From Sphingomonadales bacterium (lineage in GTDB: Bacteria > Pseudomonadota > Alphaproteobacteria > Sphingomonadales > Sphingomonadaceae), in the NCBI GenBank assembly GCA_016704425.1, contig JADJAC010000011.1:682001-746000 (forward strand): a stretch of 64,000 nt of DNA. The letters are read 5' to 3'. Shown piece by piece: positions 43,666-51,404 of the stretch. Position numbers and translations under genes: made by a program. The notes beneath the pieces are model-generated. The model was not told the DNA's origin and searched no databases. It saw nothing but the letters and a program-made list of their open reading frames with translations. Numbering within the stretch: the stretch's first letter is position 1; each line of letters begins with the position of its first letter.

Positions 43666-44736
43666 TCAGCGAAATTTCGTTTTCGAGGCTCCCTGTTTGC
43701 CCTGTGTAAGGCCATCGGCATTGGTGATGTAGGATGCAACATACTCACCTTTCGAGGCCTTGATCGGGTCGCTTTCGATTCCGAAGGCGGCGCTCAACTT
43801 TTTCGACAGGCTTTCCTTCGACTTCCGAGCACTGCCCGGTTCCGGCATTGGAATGCGGCCGCGGTTTTGCGCGATGATTTTCAGCAGGGCCCACTGAGTG
43901 TCCGGCAGCTTCTTCCTGCGATCCATCATCCCAAGCTCTGAAGCATCGAATGTGCGGGTTATTCTATTGTGACTGACTGTAATCTTATCGTCCGAAATGA
44001 AGTGAAGGGAGACTTCTTCCCACTTTGCCGAGGACGGTAAGCGCCAAGGCGCAGTATCTGGAACAGCCGTCAGTTGGCTCCGAATTTCAGCAAAGAGCTC
44101 CTCGGGCGGCGACAGGGGAATAAGCTTTGCGGTAAAGTCGAAGCCTACCAGTTTGTCGAGATGCATCTGCTTCGCACCAAGCTTGTTGAGGTAGGCTTTG
44201 GCCTGATCGCCCAGCCCGTGTCGCGTTAGCGCAACCACGACCTTTGGCCCTACGGTGCATTCCACTTCCGCAAATATTGATGCTGCGTCTTCGTACTGGG
44301 CTTCACCAAGGAGCAGAAAAACCGGAAACCCCTTGCCAGCTGAAACATTGTGGGACCCCAAATAAAGCACCCGCTGGTCGGAACGAGGCACCATCGCACC
44401 TTCAAGTTCGAGCGCTTGACCAAGAGCCTGAACCAGCCGCACACGATCAAGCGCCAGGAACTCAACCTCTGCAGCCGTCAGTTTGTCACTTTTGCAGAGC
44501 CCCGCTGGCTCGCCGCAAGCTGCGCGGATATTGTCGACCGAATGCCTTACAATACGGCGAATACAACCGCCTTGTTGGACTTCGAAGCATGGGATGGTCT
44601 CCGCTTCCAGGCCCGTCGCGCGGAGCAGCGGCGAAAGCGCTGACCAGTCATCACCTGAGACGACCTTCCAGTGCTTACGGGTTGCCCCAGCCGCGGGGAT
44701 GGCCTCAATCGCGGCCCAGATTTTCATCGCCATCAT
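43666..44736 (-). CDS. Cassette protein B: zinc-binding plus winged-helix-like, unknown function
   Basis: 356 aa from ATG 44736 (44733 and 44727 are also possible). The N-terminal part carries four cysteines in CFEVQQGGCIRR and ACGEPAGLC, resembling a small zinc domain. A middle region (residues 120-210, VLYLGSHNVSAGKGFPVFLL) looks enzyme- or receptor-like. The C-terminus (LPDTQWALLKIIAQNRGRI and following lysine-rich helices) is winged-helix-like. It overlaps protein A by about 30 bases, so the two are co-translated. Lower GC than phage neighbours. I do not recognise a family. Confidence 0.75.
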   Translation of the reverse strand: MMAMKIWAAIEAIPAAGATRKHWKVVSGDDWSALSPLLRATGLEAETIPCFEVQQGGCIRRIVRHSVDNIRAACGEPAGLCKSDKLTAAEVEFLALDRVRLVQALGQALELEGAMVPRSDQRVLYLGSHNVSAGKGFPVFLLLGEAQYEDAASIFAEVECTVGPKVVVALTRHGLGDQAKAYLNKLGAKQMHLDKLVGFDFTAKLIPLSPPEELFAEIRSQLTAVPDTAPWRLPSSAKWEEVSLHFISDDKITVSHNRITRTFDASELGMMDRRKKLPDTQWALLKIIAQNRGRIPMPEPGSARKSKESLSKKLSAAFGIESDPIKASKGEYVASYITNADGLTQGKQGASKTKFR

Positions 44737-45886
44737 CGTCCTCGCCGACCGCTTCGGAAATGTCGAACCCACGCTTCTTCAGCCATTCCTCGACAGCGGT
44801 ACTGTCCCCCTTCTGCGTGTAGCGGGCGACGCTGGACGGCAGAATGTTGACCGTCCTCGGGTTCTTGGAATTCGTGAACTTCACCTTGAAGCTGGCGCGC
44901 GAAATCGATCCCAGCAAGACCATCTTGATGAAGGCGGAATCGGCTGCGAACACATCATTGTGCTTGAAGATCAAAAGGCCTCCGCCGTGCGGGATCTGGA
45001 CTTCTCCAAGACGGACCATATCGATGCCATCAACGTCATGGCATGTTAGCGCATTCGCGCCCAGAGTAGCCAATGGTGCGAGCGTATATTTAGTAGCTGT
45101 GTTGAAATAATACTTGTCCCCGAAAAGGGCATCACCCATCACTTCAAGATAGTGTTCTCGAAGGGGGCGTGAACTACAGTTCACTCCCATCTCGTCATGC
45201 TTGCGATCGTAAACAAGAACATCGTGTTCCTGAGGCCGATAGAAAGCGATCCCGGTAGTGCCATCCTCGTTATGGCTGCCCTCACGCTGCATCGGCTTCC
45301 CGTGTCGGATAACGATCCAGACCTTCTTGTCGTTCTTGAAGAAAAACACCCTGCTGCCCCGTCCACGACGCTTTTGGGCAAACCAGTCATCAACCTTCGA
45401 CTGGATAGCTGCATCCTCTTGAGCTGTGTGCTTCATCAGGTCGCGACGGTTCGTCTTCTTGCCGGCGTAGTACATGAAGCTCTGTTGCTTCAGCGCCAGC
45501 GTTTCTGCATGGACCTCAATCAGAAGCTCGGGGTTCGCTTGCCAGACCTGGATAGCGGCGTCGGCTGAAGAGCTGTCCTCGGTGACGGTGATTGTGTGCC
45601 CGTCATCTTCAGCACGCTCAAGCAATGCGTCGATCGCATCATCGCGGGCCATTTCGTCGATGTAATGGAGCGCATCCACCATTTCGGGCGGCATCGAACC
45701 ATCGGAGGCCAGCAGAACCTTGGCTACTTCTGCGTAGTGAGGCTTTGCCGATGTGAGGGGCGTCAGATCAAAGCTCTTGGAGTCGAAAAATCCCTGCCAA
45801 TTTCCAAGGAACTGGAACAGGAGATCGGGCGCAATTGTGCAAATACGATCCGGATTGAGAAATGTACGAGGATTAAAGGTCGACAT
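44705..45886 (-). CDS. Cassette protein A, unknown function
   Basis: 393 aa from ATG 45886. N-terminal helical domain (MSTFNPRTFLNPDRICTIA, VDALHYIDEMARDDAIDALL), then a beta-rich middle (FFFKNDKKVWIVIRHGKPMQ, HDVLVYDRKHDEMGVN) and a C-terminal region with many polar beta strands. No TM segments or known catalytic motif. Acidic tail (GEDDDGDENLGRD). With protein B it forms a two-gene unit inserted in the prophage. Function unknown; a defence or regulatory role is speculation. Confidence 0.75.
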   Translation of the reverse strand: MSTFNPRTFLNPDRICTIAPDLLFQFLGNWQGFFDSKSFDLTPLTSAKPHYAEVAKVLLASDGSMPPEMVDALHYIDEMARDDAIDALLERAEDDGHTITVTEDSSSADAAIQVWQANPELLIEVHAETLALKQQSFMYYAGKKTNRRDLMKHTAQEDAAIQSKVDDWFAQKRRGRGSRVFFFKNDKKVWIVIRHGKPMQREGSHNEDGTTGIAFYRPQEHDVLVYDRKHDEMGVNCSSRPLREHYLEVMGDALFGDKYYFNTATKYTLAPLATLGANALTCHDVDGIDMVRLGEVQIPHGGGLLIFKHNDVFAADSAFIKMVLLGSISRASFKVKFTNSKNPRTVNILPSSVARYTQKGDSTAVEEWLKKRGFDISEAVGEDDDGDENLGRD

Positions 45887-46206
45887 ACCGACTCCCCAGG
45901 TCGACGGAAACAGAGACGCCAGCATAGCGCCCCGGGTGAACTTACCAAAACAGTAAGTTCGGTTTTTGTTCTCCCGACAGTTCGAAGATCGCGCCGGTAG
46001 GTGACAGGACTAGCTGGAGCCCTGTCGCATGCACGAATTTCTGCGCCTTCTGAACCAGCTCCGGGCCATGTCCCGGAGCAGCTGTTTCCACAGTCTTGTC
46101 GGCCTCAATCATACCGGCGACCCCGCGATGGTCGTCTGCGCGACCATTACGACAGCGAATCATCTGCCTGTCTCGCTGCTGCTGCTCCTGTCCACAGGTG
46201 TGGCTC
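45887..46206. other. Divergent region between cassette and early rightward genes
   Basis: 320 bases. It contains the 8-bp inverted repeat described separately and possibly a 61-codon ORF (46029-46214) without a ribosome site. Both arms of the prophage (leftward and rightward) begin around here, so it is the natural position of the lysis-lysogeny control region. Confidence 0.5.
45938..45960. repeat. 8-bp inverted repeat, candidate operator
   Basis: GAACTTAC (45938-45945) and GTAAGTTC (45953-45960) with a 7-base spacer CAAAACA. It lies about 50 bases upstream of the cassette A start (45886). Symmetry and spacing fit a dimeric repressor site; a T-rich stretch next to it allows a terminator as an alternative. 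Confidence 0.5.
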
Positions 46207-46401
46207 ATGGTTGATCCGGACGAGCGCGAAACCGCCGCCCTGAGCGCCGGGCTGAAGGCCATGGCCGAGATCATGGCGGAGATCGGTTGGGAACGTCGGC
46301 TGTGCGACGTCACCGGCCCCCAGGCCAGGAATATGGCTCAGGCCGCCGTCGGAGCCTTCCTGCAGTCGATGCGGGACAGCGCTCCGGAGGTGCCGTTCTG
46401 A
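46207..46401 (+). CDS. Small phage protein (DUF6511-like)
   Basis: 64 aa from ATG 46207. Helical (DERETAALSAGLKAMAEIM). The stop overlaps the next start by 1 base (TGATG), which supports a real coupled gene. Family resemblance is tentative; role unknown. Confidence 0.62.
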   Translation: MVDPDERETAALSAGLKAMAEIMAEIGWERRLCDVTGPQARNMAQAAVGAFLQSMRDSAPEVPF

Positions 46402-47147
46402 TGACCGGACCTCTGGACTTCAATCACCGCGAAAAGCCCGCCGGCTTCGCCGACGAGGTCAACGCGCGCATCGATGCCGTGCTCACCGCGGAGAACGGCG
46501 CCCGCGAGCCACGCCAGTATCTGGGCGGGAGCCGCCTTGGCGAAGGCTGCTCGCGGCTACTGCAGTATGAGTTCCTGCAGGTTCCTCGCGACCCGGGCGG
46601 CGAGTTCAACGGCAAGACTCTGCGCATCTTTGCGGCGGGCCACTGCTTTGAGGACCTGGCCGTCGACTGGATCACCAAGGCGGGATTTGAACTGCGCACC
46701 CGCAACGCGTCCGGCGACCAGTTCGGTTTCTCGGTGGCTGGGGGGCGTGTCCGCGGACACATCGACGGCGTCATCGTCGCTGCGCCCGATGGGCTGGCGG
46801 TCCCGGCCCTGTGGGAATGCAAATCCGCTAATGCCAAGAACTGGCGCGATATCGTCAAGCGCGGCGTTACCGTCTCGAAGCCGGTCTATGCGGCCCAGAT
46901 CGCGCTCTACCAGGCCTATCTGGGCCTGACCGAGCATCCGGCTGTCTTCACGGCCGTGAACAAGGACACCTGCGAGCTCTGGCACGAGCTGGTGCCGTTC
47001 AACGGCGCTCTGGCACAGGCGGCCAGCGACAAGGCCGTCCGCATTCTTCAGGCCTGCGACGCCGGCGAATGGCTGCCCCGCGTCTCCGCCGATCCCGAAC
47101 ATTTCGAATGCGCCTGGTGCGCCTGGAGGCAGAGGTGCTGGGCATGA
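46401..47147 (+). CDS. Cas4/RecB-like PD-(D/E)XK nuclease
   Basis: 248 aa from ATG 46401. Nuclease core: HIDGVIVA then LWECKSANAKNW (the D and ExK motif), followed by YAAQIALYQAYLGL (QxxxY). The C-terminus holds cysteines in FECAWCAWRQRCWA, similar to the iron-sulphur tail of Cas4/AddB-type nucleases. Acts probably in phage recombination or end processing with the primase. Overlaps the primase gene by 4 bp. Confidence 0.87.
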   Translation: MTGPLDFNHREKPAGFADEVNARIDAVLTAENGAREPRQYLGGSRLGEGCSRLLQYEFLQVPRDPGGEFNGKTLRIFAAGHCFEDLAVDWITKAGFELRTRNASGDQFGFSVAGGRVRGHIDGVIVAAPDGLAVPALWECKSANAKNWRDIVKRGVTVSKPVYAAQIALYQAYLGLTEHPAVFTAVNKDTCELWHELVPFNGALAQAASDKAVRILQACDAGEWLPRVSADPEHFECAWCAWRQRCWA

Positions 47148-49513
47148 CGGCGGCTGACAGCCAGGGCGCGACCGATCGCGTAAAACCCAATCCCGAGATG
47201 ATCGCGGCCTTCACCCAGATGGTGTTCGGCTACTGCGACCACCTCGTCCCGGTTCGCGCGCTCGCGGAAAAAGGTGGCGGCGATCAGATGCCGCACACGC
47301 CCTTCATGGAGTGTGACGCGGCGCTGGCGGACAAGCTGGTTATCCAGGCGGGATGGGCTGCCGACAACGGCATGGCGCTGTTCGTGGTGCCCGGCACCGT
47401 TGCGGCATCTGGTGAAGCCCGGGCCGAACACATCGTGCAGACCCAGGTCGTGCTGGTCGATCTCGACCACGGCGATATTGCCGCCAAGCACGAACACCTG
47501 GCCCGTCATCTGGGTGATCCCAGCCTGGTGGTCGCGTCGGGCGGAGTCACCCCTGAAGGCCAGCGCAAGCTGCACCTCTATTGGCGGCTGAGTGAACCGG
47601 CCGAGGGCGATGATATCGCCACGGTCTGCCGTGCCCGTCACATGATCGCCAGCAAGGTTGGCGGCGACCCGTCGTTTCGCTCACCGCACCAGCCCATCCG
47701 CGTGGCGGGATCGGTTCACGGCAAGTCCGGCACGGCGCGGCTGGTGGAAATCCTCAGCCAGCACGACCGCGACCACGACCTCAGCGATCTGGTCGAAGCA
47801 GTTCTGGCCATGCCCCTGCTCGAGGGCGAGGCCAGTTCAGAGTTTGACTACAACGACGCTGGCACCGGCACTGGAACCGTGACCGAGCTGTTTGGCCGGG
47901 CCGTGCGCGAAGGCGGAGTCGACGGCACAACCCGATTTGATGCCCTGTCGCGGATCATTGGCTACTGGATCAGGCGCTGCCGCGAGGGCCACGTCACCAC
48001 CACCCAGGCCTGGCAGGAGATCGTCGACTACAACAACGCCCGCATCGACCCGCCGTGGGAGCAGGCGCGGCTTCGGTCGGAAGCCGAAAAGATCTGGAAG
48101 CTCGACAGCGCCCGCTACGGCGAGGACTACCTCGACGACACCGACAATGGCGGTCCGACAGGCGGCGGCGGTGACAGCGGCGACGATGCGGCCCCGGTCC
48201 AGCTGACTGAGGATGCCCTCGCCGAGGTCTTTACCGGCCAGCACGCGCAGGACTGGCGATACGTCGCCGCCTGGGGCCAGTGGCTGACTTGGACCGGCAC
48301 GGTCTGGGTCCGTGAAGACACCCTCAAGGCCTACGATCTGGCTCGCAAGGTTTGCCGCTCGGCCGCGCGCAAAGCGTCCAGCGCCAAGCTGAAGGCCAAG
48401 CTGTCGTCGGCCTCGACGATTGCGGCGGTCGAGCGCATCGCGCGGGCCGATCGGCGTCATGCGGAGACGACCGAGGTCTGGGACCGCGATCCCTGGGCGC
48501 TGAACACGCCCGCAGGCGTGGTGGATCTGCACACAGCCGTTGGCGGGTCGCACGATCGGCCCTCCTACATGACCAAGATCACCAGCGCCTCGCCGCAGGG
48601 CGACTGTCCGGTCTGGCGTGAGTTCCTGGCCACCGTCACCGGCGGCGATACCGAGCTGCAGCTCTATCTGCAGCGCATGGCCGGCTACTGCCTGACCGGC
48701 GTGACCAGCGAACACGCGCTGTTCTTCCTCTATGGCACCGGCGCCAACGGCAAATCGGTCTTCGCCAACACCCTGACCGCGATGATGGGCGACTACGCCA
48801 CGGTCGCGGCGATGGACATGTTCATGGCCAGCCATGGGGATCGCCACCCGACCGATATGGCCAGCCTGCGCGGCGCGCGCGTCGTGACCGCCATCGAGAC
48901 CGAACAGGGCAGCCGCTGGGCCGAGAGCAAGCTCAAGGCCCTGACCGGCGGCGACAAGATCACCGCCCGGTTCATGCGCCAGGACTTCTTCGAGTTCATC
49001 CCCCAGTTCAAGCTGCTGGTGGTCGGCAACCACAAGCCGTCGATCCGCAATGTCGACGAGGCCATGCGCCGTCGTCTGCACATGATCCCGTTCACCGTCA
49101 CCATCCCGGCCGCCAAGCGCGACAAGCGCCTGCCTGACCGATTGCTGGCCGAGCGCGACGGCATCCTGCGCTGGGCGCTCGAGGGTTGTCTGGAGTGGCA
49201 GCGCATCGGGCTGCAGCCGCCGGCATCGGTGCTGGCTGCGACCGAGGAGTATTTCGACGCCGAGGATGCGGTCGGCCGGTGGCTCGATGAGCGCTGTGAT
49301 CAGGCGGGCAACCTGCACGACACGTCCAAGCGTCTCTACGCGGACTGGAAGGCGTGGGCCGACGGCAATGGTGAGTACGCCGGCTCCAACAAGCGCTTCT
49401 CAGAAACCCTGACAGCACGGGGGTTTGCGCGAGCCAACACCATGACCGCCCGCGGTTTCCGAGGCTTGGCATTGCGCCAGGCACCGACCTCAACCGAACC
49501 GATGGAGTTCTGA
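47144..49513 (+). CDS. P4/D5-type phage primase-helicase
   Basis: 789 aa from ATG 47144. The N-terminal half is primase-like (LVDLDHGDIAAKHEH; SPHQPIRVAGSVHG). The C-terminal half holds a superfamily 3 helicase with Walker A FLYGTGANGKSVFANTL, sensor region LLVVGNHKPSIRN, and DEAMRRRLHMIPF. Initiates prophage DNA replication. The possible origin repeats are just after its end. Confidence 0.93.
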   Translation: MTAADSQGATDRVKPNPEMIAAFTQMVFGYCDHLVPVRALAEKGGGDQMPHTPFMECDAALADKLVIQAGWAADNGMALFVVPGTVAASGEARAEHIVQTQVVLVDLDHGDIAAKHEHLARHLGDPSLVVASGGVTPEGQRKLHLYWRLSEPAEGDDIATVCRARHMIASKVGGDPSFRSPHQPIRVAGSVHGKSGTARLVEILSQHDRDHDLSDLVEAVLAMPLLEGEASSEFDYNDAGTGTGTVTELFGRAVREGGVDGTTRFDALSRIIGYWIRRCREGHVTTTQAWQEIVDYNNARIDPPWEQARLRSEAEKIWKLDSARYGEDYLDDTDNGGPTGGGGDSGDDAAPVQLTEDALAEVFTGQHAQDWRYVAAWGQWLTWTGTVWVREDTLKAYDLARKVCRSAARKASSAKLKAKLSSASTIAAVERIARADRRHAETTEVWDRDPWALNTPAGVVDLHTAVGGSHDRPSYMTKITSASPQGDCPVWREFLATVTGGDTELQLYLQRMAGYCLTGVTSEHALFFLYGTGANGKSVFANTLTAMMGDYATVAAMDMFMASHGDRHPTDMASLRGARVVTAIETEQGSRWAESKLKALTGGDKITARFMRQDFFEFIPQFKLLVVGNHKPSIRNVDEAMRRRLHMIPFTVTIPAAKRDKRLPDRLLAERDGILRWALEGCLEWQRIGLQPPASVLAATEEYFDAEDAVGRWLDERCDQAGNLHDTSKRLYADWKAWADGNGEYAGSNKRFSETLTARGFARANTMTARGFRGLALRQAPTSTEPMEF

Positions 49514-49515
49514 AA

Positions 49516-50103
49516 ATGCCCAGTGGCTCACCGTCCATGACGGATATGACGGGTAGTCCCCTTATAGGCGTTACACGCGCACACGCGCGCGCCTCTAACG
49601 GTGATAACCAGCAAACCGTCATATCCGTCATACCCGCTTGCGGGGTCATCCTCGCCCTCGACCTCGGCACCACGACCGGCTGGGCCCTGCGTTCGATGGG
49701 CATGACCACCAGCGGGTGCTTGTCGCTCAAGTCCTCCCGGTTCGACGGCGGCGGCATGCGCTATCTGCGCTTCAGGCGTTGGCTTGAGCAGTTGCAGGTC
49801 GATGCTGGCCCCATCGGCGCGGTCTATTTCGAGGAGGTCCGCCGCCATGTCGGCACCGACGCCGCGCACGTCTATGGCGGCCTGCTGGGCCAGCTGACCG
49901 CCTGGTGCGAGGAACATGGCGTCGCCTATCAGGGCGTACCCGTCGGCACCATCAAGGCCTTCGCAGCCGGCCGCGGCAATGCAGACAAGGCCGCCATGAT
50001 CGCTGCGGTCCAGTCGCGCGGGTTCTCGCCTGCCGACGACAACGAAGCCGACGCCATCGCCATCCTGCTCTGGGCCATCGAGACCGGTGGAGGTTTGCGA
50101 TGA
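49516..50103 (+). CDS. RuvC-like Holliday junction resolvase
   Basis: 195 aa. RNase H fold with the first catalytic Asp in ILALDLGTTTGWAL (about residue 49), a Glu in VYFEEVRRH, and Asp in DDNEADAIAIL. The first 45 residues before the motif overlap a repetitive sequence and may be untranslated or variable. Resolves phage recombination or replication intermediates. Overlaps the following small gene. Confidence 0.85.
   Translation: MPSGSPSMTDMTGSPLIGVTRAHARASNGDNQQTVISVIPACGVILALDLGTTTGWALRSMGMTTSGCLSLKSSRFDGGGMRYLRFRRWLEQLQVDAGPIGAVYFEEVRRHVGTDAAHVYGGLLGQLTAWCEEHGVAYQGVPVGTIKAFAAGRGNADKAAMIAAVQSRGFSPADDNEADAIAILLWAIETGGGLR
49537..49631. repeat. Inverted pair of ATGACGG heptamer doublets
   Basis: ATGACGGATATGACGG (49537-49552) and its exact reverse complement CCGTCATATCCGTCAT (49616-49631), 63 bases apart. 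Each arm is two heptamers ATGACGG separated by AT. The spacer contains an alternating CG-rich tract (CACGCGCACACGCGCG). It lies directly downstream of the primase gene; the pattern is iteron-like. Confidence 0.75.
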
Positions 50104-50288
50104 ACTGGTGTCCGCGCGGCTATGGCGGCGAGCGCCGCGACCCCGAACAGGTCAAACGCGAAGGTTGGCGCGAGATGGGTGTTCTGGCCGTCTGCGCCTC
50201 AGACCATCGGCTGAACTGGGTCGAGAAAGAGTTCATCCGCCAGATCGGAGAGAAGCTCTATGGCGGCTCTCCCAAGGTCGAGGGCTGA
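50100..50288 (+). CDS. Small phage protein
   Basis: 62 aa from ATG 50100, which overlaps the stop of the RuvC-like gene. Reads MNWCPRGYGGERRDPEQV onwards, with acidic and basic residues alternating. No family recognised. Coupled translation makes it a likely real gene. Confidence 0.62.
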   Translation: MNWCPRGYGGERRDPEQVKREGWREMGVLAVCASDHRLNWVEKEFIRQIGEKLYGGSPKVEG

Positions 50289-50292
50289 GCCC

Positions 50293-50874
50293 ATGGCCAA
50301 GGGACGCAAACGCAAATCCGGCAAACGCCACCCCTGCGGAAAACTGGTCAGGCCCACCACCGGCGAAACCCAGGCTGACGTCCTGGCCACGGTGGTGGAA
50401 GCCCGGCGTCGGCAATATGGGGTCACAGCCAGACAGGCCCGTGATGAGCGGTTGGGATCTGCGCTGGGACGGCTGGCTTTCCGCGGCCTGATCACCGCCG
50501 ACCAGTATTCAGCCGGTCAGGTCTATGCCACCGCCATGGGACGCTACAGGGCGATCATGGGGCTGCCCATCGATCAGCCACGCTCGATGATGGCTCTGCT
50601 GATCAACGAGGGCATCTTTGCCAGTGGGGACGTTGTCCACGACCCTGACCTGATCGAGAAGGTGCGCAGGCAGGCGGCCAGCGTGCAGCTGATGCTGCGG
50701 TCCTGTGGTTGCGCGCCTGGCTGCGACGCGGGTCGTGCGGCCATCGATCTCGTTCACCGTGTTGTCATTGCCGACGAAGACGCCTCGGGCTGGCCGGCTG
50801 CAGACATCGGCAATCTGGCCCAGGGTCTTGAAGCCCTGCGTAAGCTGTTCCACATCAGAACCGACGGTTCGTGA
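50293..50874 (+). CDS. Hypothetical phage protein
   Basis: 193 aa from ATG 50293. Basic N-terminus (MAKGRKRKSGKRH) and four cysteines mid-protein (RSCGCAPGCDAG), which could be a small metal-binding site. Located at the end of the early rightward cluster, before an AT-rich gap (50875-51006) that probably contains the late promoter. Possibly a late-gene regulator, by position only. Confidence 0.6.
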   Translation: MAKGRKRKSGKRHPCGKLVRPTTGETQADVLATVVEARRRQYGVTARQARDERLGSALGRLAFRGLITADQYSAGQVYATAMGRYRAIMGLPIDQPRSMMALLINEGIFASGDVVHDPDLIEKVRRQAASVQLMLRSCGCAPGCDAGRAAIDLVHRVVIADEDASGWPAADIGNLAQGLEALRKLFHIRTDGS

Positions 50875-51006
50875 TCAGTTTAACTCGCTAGGCAAGTCTC
50901 GTAACAAACTGATATTATTACATTTTCTGCGTTTTCAGCATTGACGGCATTAGGCGAACACTCTAAACCTTCCGAAATAGAGACTTGAGAACTGCGCCCG
51001 GAGCCA

Positions 51007-51309
51007 ATGGCTTTCGGGCGTTGTTCGTTTCGGGCCCTGCTTATGGTCGAACGCAAGCGAGGACGACAGGCGGTGCAGCAACGGCTGCGACGTCTGCGGG
51101 CTCAACCGCTCTGCCAGGACTGCGCTGCCCGGGGCCTCGTCCGCGAAGCCACCGTGCCCGACCACATCGTGCCGCTCACCCAGGGCGGCCCGGACGAGGA
51201 CAGCAACATCCGCTGCCTCTGCGCCGACTGCCATCAGGCCCGCACGGCCGAGCAGTTCGGCCATCGCAGGACGGTCGCCACCGGTCCGGACGGCTGGCCC
51301 ATCGGCTGA
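51007..51309 (+). CDS. HNH endonuclease (packaging-associated)
   Basis: 100 aa (ATG 51043 also possible). HNH motif: ATVPDHIVPLTQGGPDEDSN, and CADCHQARTAEQFGH with a Cys pair on each side. HNH proteins encoded near terminase genes in HK97-like phages are needed for genome packaging/cleavage. A methylase gene separates it from TerS here. Confidence 0.88.
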   Translation: MAFGRCSFRALLMVERKRGRQAVQQRLRRLRAQPLCQDCAARGLVREATVPDHIVPLTQGGPDEDSNIRCLCADCHQARTAEQFGHRRTVATGPDGWPIG

Positions 51310-51404
51310 GCCCCGGGGGGCGGGTCGAAACTCGGGGCCCTGCGGGGTGGAAACCGCGCATGGTCCAAACTTTTCACGACCGCGAGTTAGCGACCGGGGG
51401 TCAA

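Noticed and set aside
46029..46214. Plus-strand ORF of 61 codons before the small phage gene
   Set aside because: No ribosome binding site, weaker GC3 pattern than its neighbours and no recognisable protein character.
47837..49318. Long minus-strand open frame opposite the primase-helicase
   Set aside because: Antisense shadow created by high GC; the plus strand has the Walker and primase motifs.
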